From Chitinophagaceae bacterium (GTDB lineage Bacteria; Bacteroidota; Bacteroidia; Chitinophagales; Chitinophagaceae): a stretch of DNA of 46,558 nt. Below the pieces are notes generated by a model. It worked only from the letters and a program-made list of their open reading frames with translations. It was not told the origin of the DNA and made no database searches. The position numbers and the translations under genes were made by a program. Within the stretch, counting starts at the first letter, position 1, and each line of letters begins with the position of its first letter. Positions 36,621 to 46,558 of this stretch are shown piece after piece. The stretch covers positions 1 through 46,558 of the forward strand of contig JANYEB010000052.1 of NCBI GenBank assembly GCA_025363355.1, in the 5' to 3' direction.

Positions 36621-38576
36621 TTAATCTGGTCTTTCGCCATCTAAAAATGAGTTTTTAGTAGAGATGACAGTTTGGTTATTATCATTTTTTTCAACAGTTA
36701 CTTTACTGTAAAAATTTTCAACCGTAGTTAGTGTGTTGCCAAACAATTCCATATTTCTTCTAACATAAGCTGGCACATTATCAAACTCTGTGTTGCTATC
36801 TGCTGTGTTCATATTAAAAGAAAGGTTACGCAGCTTTTGAATTCTATCTAAAGCTCTTTTGCGTTGTACTTCTTCTTCAGATAAATCTTCTGCAATATAA
36901 TTTACAACAGGAGTTTCTACTGCTGCAATTTCTTCTTCTTTATTAATAACTTCAAATACAAATTCTTCTTCGTTATCTAAGTTTAAAGTTTCTGCAACAG
37001 CTACAGGTGCTGCCGGTGCTACTTCTTCTTTAATATAAAGTTCAAATGTATTTTCTGGTAAAGTGCTTTCAACTTGTTGTTCTACTTTACCTTCAAACTC
37101 GTTTCTAAAATTAGAATAAATATTAGAAGGTTTGTTTAAGAAAGCCATTGTTGGTGCTTCTACTTCTTCAGTTAAAGTCATTTCAGCAATACTTTCTGCA
37201 ATAGTATCAACCACCACAACAGGGGCTTCAAAAACTATGGGTGTTTCAGCAACAACTTCCTCTTCAACTTTCAGTTCACTACCAAAATATGGCATTTCAA
37301 TTGGCTCAGATGTTTCTAACTCAAGTGCAAAGATTTCTGTTTCTTTAGCATCCAACATCTCTTCTCTATGAGCATCAAAATCATCAGCAGAGTATTGAAA
37401 ATTCATCATATCAAATGCACTTTCAGCAGGTGGCATTTGTTCTATTAATTGTGGCTCAAAAGGATTTTTATCTTCAAAAGGAATAGCTTGTTGTTGCATT
37501 GCAACCACTGGTTCAACTATTTTTTTTTCCTCTGCATCTAACCCTAGTGTTAATACAATTTTTTCTTCTTTTGGTTGCTCTTTAACTTCTACTCTTTTTG
37601 CAAATGGATCTTTATGTGCAAAGCCTGTAGCTATGATAGTGATGCCAATTTTTTTGTCAAGTGTATTATCTGTTCCCATACCTACAATCACATCTGCGTG
37701 TTCGCCAGCTTGAGAACGTAAATATTCGTTAATCACATCAAGCTCATCCATTGTACACTCGTGATCACCTTCTGCACTATTGATATTAATTAAAATCCAT
37801 TTAGCTCCTTTTATTTCATTATCGTTTAATAAAGGAGAGCTTAATGCTTCTTCAATAGCATCTTGAGCTCTGTTATCCCCCTCGCAAGCAGCACTTCCTA
37901 AAATGGCAACACCACCATTTTTCATTACAGTGCAAACATCTGCAAAGTCAACGATGATATGACCCTTGCTATTGATGATATCTGTGATACATTTTGCAGC
38001 AGTTGCCAACACATTATCAGCTTTTCCAAATGCTTCTCTCATTTTTAAATTGCCATATTGCATACGCAATTTATCGTTGCTAATTACAAGCAAAGTATCA
38101 ACGTGAGGTTTTAATGCTTTAATACCATCTTCTGCTTGTTGCATTCTGCGTGGGCCTTCAAAAGAGAAAGGAGTTGTAACAATACCTACTGTTAAAATTC
38201 CTAATTCTTTACAGATTTGTGCAACAATTGGAGCACCACCTGTACCTGTTCCACCACCCATACCTGCAGTGATGAAAGCCATACGTGTATTGACTTCCAA
38301 TATACTTTTTATTTCTTGTAAAGATTCTTCTGTTGCAATTTTTCCAACTTCAGGATTTGCACCAGCACCCAACCCTTGAGTAGATGCAGGACCTAGTTGA
38401 ATTTTATTCAACACCTGACTTTGTTCAATTGCTTTAGCATCGGTATTGCACACAACAAAATCTACGCCCTCGATATTTTGGGCATACATATAGTTCACTG
38501 CATTGCTACCACCACCACCAATACCAAATACTTTGATAATGGATGATTTTTGTTTCGGTAAATCAAAATGGATCAT
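36621..38576 (-). CDS. ftsZ: Cell division protein FtsZ with very long C-terminal tail
   Basis: GIGGGGSNAVNYMY, GMGGGTGTGGAPIVAQ, NVPAYVRRNMEL C-terminal peptide-like motif. Confidence 0.97.
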   Translation of the reverse strand: MIHFDLPKQKSSIIKVFGIGGGGSNAVNYMYAQNIEGVDFVVCNTDAKAIEQSQVLNKIQLGPASTQGLGAGANPEVGKIATEESLQEIKSILEVNTRMAFITAGMGGGTGTGGAPIVAQICKELGILTVGIVTTPFSFEGPRRMQQAEDGIKALKPHVDTLLVISNDKLRMQYGNLKMREAFGKADNVLATAAKCITDIINSKGHIIVDFADVCTVMKNGGVAILGSAACEGDNRAQDAIEEALSSPLLNDNEIKGAKWILININSAEGDHECTMDELDVINEYLRSQAGEHADVIVGMGTDNTLDKKIGITIIATGFAHKDPFAKRVEVKEQPKEEKIVLTLGLDAEEKKIVEPVVAMQQQAIPFEDKNPFEPQLIEQMPPAESAFDMMNFQYSADDFDAHREEMLDAKETEIFALELETSEPIEMPYFGSELKVEEEVVAETPIVFEAPVVVVDTIAESIAEMTLTEEVEAPTMAFLNKPSNIYSNFRNEFEGKVEQQVESTLPENTFELYIKEEVAPAAPVAVAETLNLDNEEEFVFEVINKEEEIAAVETPVVNYIAEDLSEEEVQRKRALDRIQKLRNLSFNMNTADSNTEFDNVPAYVRRNMELFGNTLTTVENFYSKVTVEKNDNNQTVISTKNSFLDGERPD

Positions 38577-38639
38577 TGATTTCTAATTTAATGGTTAGTA
38601 CAAATTTTTTAATTAATGATGAACAATGTTGCTCATCAT

Positions 38640-40028
38640 TTAAATCACTTTATCTTCTTCTTCTTTAAACATTTCAATCAGTGTGTGTCTCATTTTATCC
38701 CAAACACCTAGTTTCTTTTTTCTATCTGTTACACCAACACCTTTTGTTTCTTGAACTTCAGCTATTTCAGTTTGTTGAACTGTGGCGTTAGCTTTATCTT
38801 CTTTTAAAATTTTAGGAACTTCTACCGCTTTAAATGTTCCTAAAAACTCTTTATACTTATTCTCGTAATCATCATAGCCTTTTAAGATTAAACCTAAACA
38901 AGTGCTATACATTGGTTTCTTTAACTCATCAATATGATTAGGAGCCAAATGTTCTGTTGGCAAACCAATACGAGCATTTAAACCTGTAGCATATTCAGTT
39001 AACTGAACTAAATGCTTTAACTGAGAACCGCCACCAGTAAGTATTACGCCACCATTTAAAGATTTATTATCAAGTCCAACTTGCTTTAAATGATAAACAA
39101 CAAAATCTAATATCTCACTCATTCTTGCCTGAATAATCTGGCTTAAATTTTTAACACTAATTTCTTTTGCTGGCATTCCTTTTAAACCAGGAATGGTGAT
39201 ATATGCATTGGCATTGGCTTCATTTGCTAAAGCACTACCAAACTGAACTTTCATTGCTTCGGCTTGTGTTTTTAAAACACCTAAACCTTGCTTGATATCG
39301 CTTGTGATATTTTCTCCTCCAAAAGGAATTACAGCTGTGTGTTTTAAAATGCCATCGTGAAAAACAGCAATATCACTAGTTCCTCCACCAATGTCTAATA
39401 TAACAACACCTGCTTCAAAATCTACATCACTCATTACTGCACCAGCACTTGCCAATGGTTGTAGCACTAAATCTTTAGTGATAAGACCACTTTTAGTTAC
39501 AGCACGATTGATATTTCTGATAGCATTTTTATCGCCAGTGATGATATGAAAATTTGCACCAACTTTTACGCCATTGTAACCAACAGGATCTTTGATACCT
39601 TGAATATTATCTACTTGAAAGTCTTGTGGAATAACATCGATAATTTGATCTCCAGCAGGTATAAAAGTTTTGCGTTGATTTTCGATTAATAAATCAATCT
39701 CTGCATGTTGAATTTCGAACTCAGCATCTTGTCTAACAATATCTCCACGGGTTTGTAAACTTTTGATATGATGACCAGCAATACCCACATACACTTCTTT
39801 AATTTCTAAATCTGGATTGCTAGCATAACAGTTTGTTAAAGCCTGATTAATTGCTTTTATAGTTAAATCAATATTTAAAACTTGACCGTGTTGCACACCA
39901 TTACTATTAGCTCTTCCAAATCCAAGAATTTCTAGCTTGCCGTGCTCGTTTTTTCTTCCTGCAATAGCAGCAATTTTGGTTGTTCCAATATCTAATCCTA
40001 CAATGATGGGTGCCTCAATATTATTCAT
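38640..40028 (-). CDS. ftsA: Cell division protein FtsA
   Basis: VGLDIGTTKIAAIAG, VILDIGGGTSDIAVF, VILTGGGSQL. Confidence 0.95.
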   Translation of the reverse strand: MNNIEAPIIVGLDIGTTKIAAIAGRKNEHGKLEILGFGRANSNGVQHGQVLNIDLTIKAINQALTNCYASNPDLEIKEVYVGIAGHHIKSLQTRGDIVRQDAEFEIQHAEIDLLIENQRKTFIPAGDQIIDVIPQDFQVDNIQGIKDPVGYNGVKVGANFHIITGDKNAIRNINRAVTKSGLITKDLVLQPLASAGAVMSDVDFEAGVVILDIGGGTSDIAVFHDGILKHTAVIPFGGENITSDIKQGLGVLKTQAEAMKVQFGSALANEANANAYITIPGLKGMPAKEISVKNLSQIIQARMSEILDFVVYHLKQVGLDNKSLNGGVILTGGGSQLKHLVQLTEYATGLNARIGLPTEHLAPNHIDELKKPMYSTCLGLILKGYDDYENKYKEFLGTFKAVEVPKILKEDKANATVQQTEIAEVQETKGVGVTDRKKKLGVWDKMRHTLIEMFKEEEDKVI

Positions 40029-40155
40029 AAGTCTCTTTTGTTTTGTACGTTTTTCAATATTTGAAGAACGTTATATATACCCTTATTCAAAGGATAACGC
40101 TTTTTTTATTATTTTATTTTATGTTTTGATGTTATTTATTTAATAATCATCAGCA

Positions 40156-41016
40156 TCAAAACACAATCCTATTCAAACTATCAGCACTAGCGTTTAAACT
40201 ATCTAACAAAGCCCTTGAATTAGCTGTATCAATAGCAGCTCTTGCTATTGTTCCTTTTCTTGTTGCAACCACCTGATTGTTAAACCTAACATCAATTACT
40301 TCATAAGTATTCATTCCATTTTGCGTCCAAGCTTGTGTGTAAAAGGTCATCAACCTATTAAACTTTTCTTTCATATTATCAATATCTCCAAACTTGATAA
40401 TGTGATTGCCAACTGCAGGTATCAATTCAAAATTTCCTGCTGATGTGATATCAACTTGGGCAATTTGAGCATTCCAAAAAGTATCTGCATATATGTAGTT
40501 TGCTAAATCTTTTACTTTATTAAGTATAAGACTATCTGTGTGTGCCAATACTTGATTATCGCTTGGGAAACTAGTGATAGTTAAAACCCTTGCAGATGCT
40601 GTATTTTTTATTGGCAAACGCAATGCATCTTTATCAATAAACACAGATGAACCTGTAACAGCAAATAGCCTTGCTATTGGTTGTCGTTGCTCAATGTCCA
40701 CGTGCAATGTGCCATTGTTTTCAAAATACAATTCTGCATTCTTAACCCACAAATCTTTTTCCAAAGCAGTTTCTAAGCTAGATAAATCAATACTTTGAAT
40801 GGTACGTTCTTGAATATCTCCACCAAGGTTAATGATTTCATTTACTTCTTTTTCGGTGATAAAATAATTTTGGTTATTTGCACTAATTTCTATCCTGCTT
40901 CCTGCACAAAAACCATTCTTTCTTTTTTGCATAGCAGCCACAAATAGGATTAGAATTCCTATCCCTATTATGAGCCAAAGCCCAAGAATCAATTTGTCTT
41001 TTACTGCGATTGTCAA
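40156..41016 (-). CDS. ftsQ: Cell division protein FtsQ/DivIB
   Basis: Single N-terminal TM, POTRA-like and FtsQ-like text, position between murC and ftsA. Confidence 0.85.
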   Translation of the reverse strand: MTIAVKDKLILGLWLIIGIGILILFVAAMQKRKNGFCAGSRIEISANNQNYFITEKEVNEIINLGGDIQERTIQSIDLSSLETALEKDLWVKNAELYFENNGTLHVDIEQRQPIARLFAVTGSSVFIDKDALRLPIKNTASARVLTITSFPSDNQVLAHTDSLILNKVKDLANYIYADTFWNAQIAQVDITSAGNFELIPAVGNHIIKFGDIDNMKEKFNRLMTFYTQAWTQNGMNTYEVIDVRFNNQVVATRKGTIARAAIDTANSRALLDSLNASADSLNRIVF

Positions 41017-41026
41017 ATCAAATATT

Positions 41027-42373
41027 TTAAATCAATTGTTTTTTTATATCATATACCAGCACATCAATATCTCCTGCACCAGCCATTACTAAGAGGTCTG
41101 GTTTGGCTTTGATTACATAATCTATCATTTCACTTTTGCCCAACACTTTTTTATTATCTAATTTCATTTTATCTAAAACCATTTCACTACTCACACCTTC
41201 AATTGGCAATTCACGTGCGGGATAAATAGGCAGCAAAATTGTCTCATCTGCCATATCTAAACTTGCTGCAAAACCATCAGCAAAATCGCGTGTCCTTGTA
41301 TATAAATGTGGTTGAAAGATTAATGTCAATTTTTTGTTGGGATAAATGCTACGAACGCCTGTTATTAATGCTTTTAACTCATCTGGATGATGTGCGTAAT
41401 CATCAATTAAAGTTTGTTCATCGTTTTTAATAACATATTCAAATCTTCTTTTAACTCCCTTAAAATTTGCTAATGCAGCTTTTATTTTTTCATCATCAAT
41501 TTTTAAATATTTAGCTACACCAATTGCAGCCAATGCATTTTCAATATTATGCAAGCCACCCATATTTAGCACAACTTCTTTTATTGCCCAATGTTGGTTA
41601 ATTACATTGAAGTGATATGAACCATCGATTACTTTTAAATTTTCGATACTGATATCAGCTTCAACATCAGAAACACTATATGTACAAGTATCTGGCGTTG
41701 TAAATTTTTCTCTGATGTTTAAGCCGTATTTCAAAATCAAACAACCACCATCTTTAATTTTTCGAGAGAACTGAACAAATGCATTTTCTACTTCTTCAGC
41801 AGTTCCATAAATATCTAAATGGTCTGCATCAACAGCAGTAATGATAGCAATATTTGGAGAAAGCTTTAAAAAACTTCTGTCATATTCATCAGCTTCAACA
41901 ACAACATTATTCTCTTTACTGCTCCAAAAATTAGTATTGTAGTTTGCCGCAATCCCCCCTAAAAAAGCATTGCATCCAAAACCAGTATCTCTCAGCAAAT
42001 GACCAACCATTGTGCTAGTTGTGGTTTTTCCATGAGTTCCTGCAACACAGATATTGAAAGAGTTTTCTGTAATTAATTTCAACACATCGCTTCTTTTCAA
42101 AACACTATAATTATTATCTCGGTAGAAATTTAATTCAGAATGATTTGAAGGAATTGCTGGTGTATAAACAACAAAGTCAACTTGCTTTGGAATAAGATTA
42201 ATATTATCTTCAAAGTGAATATCAATGCCTTCGTTTTGCAATTGCTTTGTCAATACAGTTTCTGTTTTATCGTAACCCGAAACGCTTATCCCTATTGAGT
42301 TATAATAACGAGCCAATGCACTCATTCCAATACCACCAATGCCTATAAAATATATGTTGTTTGGGTTAGTCAT
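41027..42373 (-). CDS. murC: UDP-N-acetylmuramate--L-alanine ligase
   Basis: IGIGGIGMSALARY, VAGTHGKTTTSTMVGHLL, DDYAHHPDELKA. Confidence 0.97.
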   Translation of the reverse strand: MTNPNNIYFIGIGGIGMSALARYYNSIGISVSGYDKTETVLTKQLQNEGIDIHFEDNINLIPKQVDFVVYTPAIPSNHSELNFYRDNNYSVLKRSDVLKLITENSFNICVAGTHGKTTTSTMVGHLLRDTGFGCNAFLGGIAANYNTNFWSSKENNVVVEADEYDRSFLKLSPNIAIITAVDADHLDIYGTAEEVENAFVQFSRKIKDGGCLILKYGLNIREKFTTPDTCTYSVSDVEADISIENLKVIDGSYHFNVINQHWAIKEVVLNMGGLHNIENALAAIGVAKYLKIDDEKIKAALANFKGVKRRFEYVIKNDEQTLIDDYAHHPDELKALITGVRSIYPNKKLTLIFQPHLYTRTRDFADGFAASLDMADETILLPIYPARELPIEGVSSEMVLDKMKLDNKKVLGKSEMIDYVIKAKPDLLVMAGAGDIDVLVYDIKKQLI

Positions 42374-43522
42374 TTATAATTCACTATTTAAAATAATTTG
42401 TGAAGCAATTACTTCGTCTGCATTTGTAATAGCAAATTTTTCAATTGCATTTTGCATTGTTTGTTGAGCAGAAATATTATCTGTTAATGCAATGGCTGTG
42501 TTAACTAAATCCATTTTTACATTTTCATCTTTTATTAAAACAGCTGCATTTTTTTCAACCAAATTCATTGCATTTGCAGTTTGATGATCTTCTGATGCAA
42601 AAGGAAAAGGAACAAATACTACAGGTTTTTTAGCTACACAAATTTCAGCAACACTCATAGCTCCACTTCTACTAATAACCACATCTGCAGCTGCATAAGC
42701 CATTTCCATTTTTTCGATAAAAGCATTTACCCAAACTCCCTTTTTGTTTTTAGCAACAGCTATAAATTGCTCTGCTGTTGACTTTCCAGTTTGCCAAATA
42801 AGCTGTATATCATTAGCTATAAACCTTTCAATTCCTTGTGCTAATGCTTCATTAATACTTTTTGCACCAAGGCTTCCACCTATAGATAGTATTGTTTTCT
42901 TATTTGCATCAAGACCAAAAAAAGAAATGGCTTCTTCTTTTGTAATTGCATTATTCGTAATCGATTTTCTAACCGGATTACCTGTTACTATAATTTTATT
43001 TGAAGGAAAAAAATTTTCCATTCCATCACTTACTACAAAAACTTTAGTAGCATTTTTACCTAATAATATATTACTCTTTCCTGCAAATGAATTGCTTTCG
43101 TGAATAAAAGTTTTAATGCCTTTTGACTGACAATATTTTAAAACAGGAAAGCTTGAATATCCTCCAACACCAATAGCAGCAGTTGGTCTAAATTCATTGA
43201 CAATTTGTCGAACCTTCCAAAAACTCTTTACCAATTTTAGTGGTAAGGAAATATTTTTAATCAATGAGCTTCTATTTAGGCCAGCTATTGGCAACCCTTT
43301 GATAGTGTACCCAGCTTGAGGAACTTTCTCCATTTCCATTTTTCCGATAGCACCAACAAATAAAATTTCAATTGCAGGGTCAATAGTTTTTAAAGCATTT
43401 GCAATTGCAATTGCAGGAAAAATATGACCACCAGTTCCTCCACCAGCAATAATAAAACGTGGCGACTTAGTGCCACCTGTTGCATTAGAATCGGGGTTGT
43501 ATATAAAGTTATTTTTTTGCAT
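42374..43522 (-). CDS. murG: UDP-GlcNAc undecaprenyl-PP-MurNAc-pentapeptide transferase
   Basis: IAGGGTGGHIFPAIAIA, VGGYSSFPVL, GGSLGAKSIN, VISRSGAMSVAEI. Confidence 0.97.
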   Translation of the reverse strand: MQKNNFIYNPDSNATGGTKSPRFIIAGGGTGGHIFPAIAIANALKTIDPAIEILFVGAIGKMEMEKVPQAGYTIKGLPIAGLNRSSLIKNISLPLKLVKSFWKVRQIVNEFRPTAAIGVGGYSSFPVLKYCQSKGIKTFIHESNSFAGKSNILLGKNATKVFVVSDGMENFFPSNKIIVTGNPVRKSITNNAITKEEAISFFGLDANKKTILSIGGSLGAKSINEALAQGIERFIANDIQLIWQTGKSTAEQFIAVAKNKKGVWVNAFIEKMEMAYAAADVVISRSGAMSVAEICVAKKPVVFVPFPFASEDHQTANAMNLVEKNAAVLIKDENVKMDLVNTAIALTDNISAQQTMQNAIEKFAITNADEVIASQIILNSEL

Positions 43523-43533
43523 TTCTAAATCAT

Positions 43534-44826
43534 CTAAACTGGTTGAACAACTGGCTCAACCTTTGGAACTACAGGTGTTGTAGCTCCTTCTAATTTCTCA
43601 ACATTTCTACCTACACTTAAAATAATACCTATAGAAGCACAAGTGAATAAATATGAACTTCCTCCCATACTAACCAATGGCAATGTCACCCCAGTTACAG
43701 GAACCCAACCAACACTAACTGCCATGTTTGCCAAAGCTTGTATTACTAACGTAAAGCTTAAACCTAGTGCTAAAAAGGCTCCAAAAGCATAGGGGAATTT
43801 TTTATAAATCCTAATACACCGATATAAAAACAATACATAAATAAACAGAATAAATGCACCACCAAGAAGACCATATTCTTCAATAATAATAGCGAAAATA
43901 AAATCATTATATGCCTGTGGTAAATAGTTACTAGCTGTGCTATTACCTGGTCCAACACCAAACAAAATGCTACCATTCGCAATAGCGATATTAGCTTGCT
44001 GCCTTTGATATGGTGCTGCAGAATCGGTTGCATATCTAAAATCCTGAACACGTTTTACCCAAGTACCAAACCTACCAAAAGATTTTATTTTTTCGGCAAC
44101 TGCAGGCTTATCTGTCTCTGCCTGATTGCCATTATAAGTTACTATAGCAACTGCAACAATTAAAGCAATTGGAATCATTGCAACTCCAATAGTTAATAAA
44201 ATATGTTTAATACTAACTCTTCCAATATACATTATCAGTAGTGCTGTAGCACCTGTTAGCATAGCATTTGAAAGATTTGCAGGAAAAATAAAACCGCAAA
44301 TAAGAATCACAGGTGTGATGATTGGTAAAAACCCTTGTTTAAAATCTTTAATTACTTCCTGCTTTTTGCTTAGCACTTTTGCCAAATACATAAACAAAGC
44401 AAGTCGAGCAAAATCGCTAGTTTGAATTGTTAAATTGATAATAGGAATTTTGAGCCAGCGACTTCCATCATTTATTTTGGCACCAAACAACCAAGTATAA
44501 ATTAGCAAAGGCACAGCCGCTATTATGAAGTATGTTGCCAGGCGTGAAAAGAAAGAATAGTTAACCTGATGCAAGAAATAAATTACTAACAAACCAACAC
44601 AACTAAAAGCAACTTGTTTAAACAAAAAGAACTCTGTATTGCCGTGATATTTTTTATATGCTAAAGATCCCGTGGCACTATAAACTACTAAAATTGAAAT
44701 TAGAGATAGTAGAATAACAATGCCCCATATAAATCTATCGCCTTTAGCTTTTGCTAAAAGTGCAGAACCAGAGTCTTTCAACTGTGGCAGTTCTGAAAAC
44801 ATTATATCTGTGGTACGTTTAAACAT
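43534..44826 (-). CDS. ftsW: Lipid II flippase/polymerase FtsW (SEDS)
   Basis: NDGSRWLKIP, multi-TM, GVGPGNSTASNYLPQAYNDFIFAIIIEEYG, LPLVSMGGSS. Confidence 0.95.
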   Translation of the reverse strand: MFKRTTDIMFSELPQLKDSGSALLAKAKGDRFIWGIVILLSLISILVVYSATGSLAYKKYHGNTEFFLFKQVAFSCVGLLVIYFLHQVNYSFFSRLATYFIIAAVPLLIYTWLFGAKINDGSRWLKIPIINLTIQTSDFARLALFMYLAKVLSKKQEVIKDFKQGFLPIITPVILICGFIFPANLSNAMLTGATALLIMYIGRVSIKHILLTIGVAMIPIALIVAVAIVTYNGNQAETDKPAVAEKIKSFGRFGTWVKRVQDFRYATDSAAPYQRQQANIAIANGSILFGVGPGNSTASNYLPQAYNDFIFAIIIEEYGLLGGAFILFIYVLFLYRCIRIYKKFPYAFGAFLALGLSFTLVIQALANMAVSVGWVPVTGVTLPLVSMGGSSYLFTCASIGIILSVGRNVEKLEGATTPVVPKVEPVVQPV

Positions 44827-44866
44827 TATATTAAATCATCAAAGTGGTACTCTAAAAAATTATTGC

Positions 44867-46207
44867 TTATAGAGCTAATACTGCTTCTTTAAATTTCTTT
44901 CCTCTGTCTTCATAGTTTTTAAATAAATCAAAACTTGCACAAGCTGGGCTTAATAAAACAACATCTCCTTTCGTAGCAAGTTTAAAGCAAGCATCTACAC
45001 ATTTTGAAGCATTATCTGTTTCAATAATTTTAGGAACAAGCCCTTTAAATGCTTCCTTAATTTTTTTGTTATCAAGCCCAAGACAAACAATTGCTTTTAC
45101 TTTTTCTTTAACCAATTCAGCAATTAAGGTGTAGTCGTTCCCTTTATCTGTACCACCCAAAATCAATACTGTAGGCTTATTCATACTTTCAAGAGCAAAC
45201 CAAGTACTATTGATATTAGTAGCTTTACTATCATTGATAAATTCAACGCCACGAACAGAAGCAACGCTTTCCATTCGATGTTCTAGCCCTGCGTAATCAG
45301 AAATTGCTTCACGAATTTTCTCTTTTCTGATGCCAACTGTTGTGGCTGCAATGCAGGCTGCCATAGTGTTGTATTGATTGTGTTTACCTTTTAATGCAAA
45401 ATCATAAATGCTCATAGAGACTCTTTCTTCCTGAATCCTAAGCATCATTTGATCGCCTTTAATGTGTGCTCCTTTCTTGAATTCTTGCTTCATACTGAAT
45501 GGTAGGGGGTTAGTATTTGTTGTTAGTAATGGGTAATATTTTTTGATCACTTCATCATCAGCATTGTAAATAAAATAGTCACTTTGCGTTTGATGTTTTA
45601 TGATTTGGAATTTTGCTTTTATATAATTTTCAAATTTGTAATCGTATCTGTCTAAGTGATCTTCAGTAATATTTAATAAGACTGCAACATCTGGTCTAAA
45701 AGTTTGCGTATCATCCAACTGAAAAGAGCTAATTTCAGCTATATACCACTCTTTAGGGTCTTCAGCCATTTGCCTTGCTATGCTGTATCCAATGTTTCCA
45801 ACTAAAGCACAATCAAGGCCTCCGTGTTTACATATATGATAACATAAACTAGTTGTAGTGCTTTTACCATTAGTTCCAGTAATTCCAAGTATTTTACTAT
45901 TCCCTTTATGTCGATACGCTAGCTCAAACTCACTAATTACAAATATTCCAGCTTTACGAATCGCTTTAACCATTTCGTTTTTTTCAGGAATCCCTGGACT
46001 TTTCATCACTTCATTTGCAGCTAAAATTCTTTCAGCATTATGCCCACCTTCTTCAAACTCAATGTTATTATTTAGTAGCTCTTTTTTATACTGATCTTTT
46101 ATCAACCCTGCATCACTAACAAACACATCATATCCTTTCTGCTTTGCTAACAATGCAGAACCAATACCACTTTCACCACTTCCTAATATGATTAGTTTTT
46201 TACTCAC
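44867..46207 (-). CDS. murD: UDP-N-acetylmuramoylalanine--D-glutamate ligase
   Basis: GITGTNGKSTTTSLCYH, LNITEDHLDRYDYKFENYIKAK, INDSKATNINSTWFALES. Confidence 0.97.
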   Translation of the reverse strand: MSKKLIILGSGESGIGSALLAKQKGYDVFVSDAGLIKDQYKKELLNNNIEFEEGGHNAERILAANEVMKSPGIPEKNEMVKAIRKAGIFVISEFELAYRHKGNSKILGITGTNGKSTTTSLCYHICKHGGLDCALVGNIGYSIARQMAEDPKEWYIAEISSFQLDDTQTFRPDVAVLLNITEDHLDRYDYKFENYIKAKFQIIKHQTQSDYFIYNADDEVIKKYYPLLTTNTNPLPFSMKQEFKKGAHIKGDQMMLRIQEERVSMSIYDFALKGKHNQYNTMAACIAATTVGIRKEKIREAISDYAGLEHRMESVASVRGVEFINDSKATNINSTWFALESMNKPTVLILGGTDKGNDYTLIAELVKEKVKAIVCLGLDNKKIKEAFKGLVPKIIETDNASKCVDACFKLATKGDVVLLSPACASFDLFKNYEDRGKKFKEAVLAL

Positions 46208-46558
46208 CTATCTTATTTTTAAAGTCATAATACTTGCCACAACTAATAGTATTGTTATGACCCAAAATCTTAATGCAATTTTATTCTCGTGAAAACCTTT
46301 CTTTTGATAATGATGATGTAATGGACTCATTAAGAAAACTCTTCTACCTTCCCCAAATTTTTTCTTTGTGTATTTGAAATATCCTACCTGAATAATGACA
46401 CTTAAATTTTCTACTAAAAAGATTCCACAAAAAATTGGTATCAATAATTCTTTATGAACAATGATTGCTAGTGATGCAATAATTCCCCCAAGAGCAAGGC
46501 TTCCAGTATCGCCCATAAAAATTTGTGCAGGATAAGCATTGTACCATAAAAATCCAAT
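46208..46558 (-). CDS. mraY: Phospho-MurNAc-pentapeptide translocase, C-terminal part (5' end beyond window)
   Basis: Frame stays open to the window edge ([24 protein letters not shown]...[11 protein letters not shown]). Confidence 0.95.
   Translation of the reverse strand: MGFLWYNAYPAQIFMGDTGSLALGGIIASLAIIVHKELLIPIFCGIFLVENLSVIIQVGYFKYTKKKFGEGRRVFLMSPLHHHYQKKGFHENKIALRFWVITILLVVASIMTLKIR

Noticed and set aside
37132-37371. Ser-rich antisense ORF in the ftsZ tail
   Set aside because: Mirror of the E/V-rich tail codons; no independent evidence.
40123-40162. GTTTTGATG...CATCAAAAC inverted repeat in the ftsQ-ftsA gap as a functional element
   Set aside because: Short 9-bp arms with a 22-nt AT-rich loop, overlapping the ftsQ stop; too weak to claim.
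42744-43103. 119-aa antisense ORF in murG
   Set aside because: Inside murG, no motif or start context.
1-46558. tRNA, rRNA or transposase genes
   Set aside because: No T-loop/anticodon pattern, rRNA-like stretch or transposase motif was recognised by eye; a tRNAscan/Infernal run would be needed for certainty.

Overview
Low-GC Bacteroidota chromosome segment, probably Chitinophagaceae-like (inferred from gene content and T9SS C-terminal domains; no tool used). The left ~31 kb is mostly ordinary genes: a MarR-controlled stress cluster (FMN reductase, DoxX, YceI, pirin), peptidoglycan transglycosylase, GGGP-synthase family protein, M13/M1/archaemetzincin-like peptidases, IscX, ferredoxin, MetF, ATL-like protein, TrmB, gamma-carbonic anhydrase, LutB-like protein, TonB receptor, isocitrate dehydrogenase, AraC regulator with downstream operon, and a beta-lactamase-fold hydrolase. 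The right ~10 kb is the dcw cluster on the minus strand (ftsZ-ftsA-ftsQ-murC-murG-ftsW-murD-mraY). Between them (about 31.6-36.5 kb) is an accessory region with a LuxR-type response regulator, hypothetical proteins, a protein-glutaminase-like enzyme and a P-loop ATPase. The most unusual signal is two non-CRISPR tandem arrays with an exact 21-bp period but different consensus sequences: 31730-31939 (10 units, consensus CTCGTRCAAGWTRYACGAGAA, each unit a 19-bp dyad) and 8886-9053 (8 units, TGTATGCTCATTCCGACTGTT-like, ending next to a perfect 19-bp palindrome). The 31.7-kb array lies in the divergent promoter region between the response regulator and a hypothetical gene. The response regulator also has a perfect 13-bp inverted repeat just upstream of its start codon. 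All product calls come from reading protein motifs by eye.
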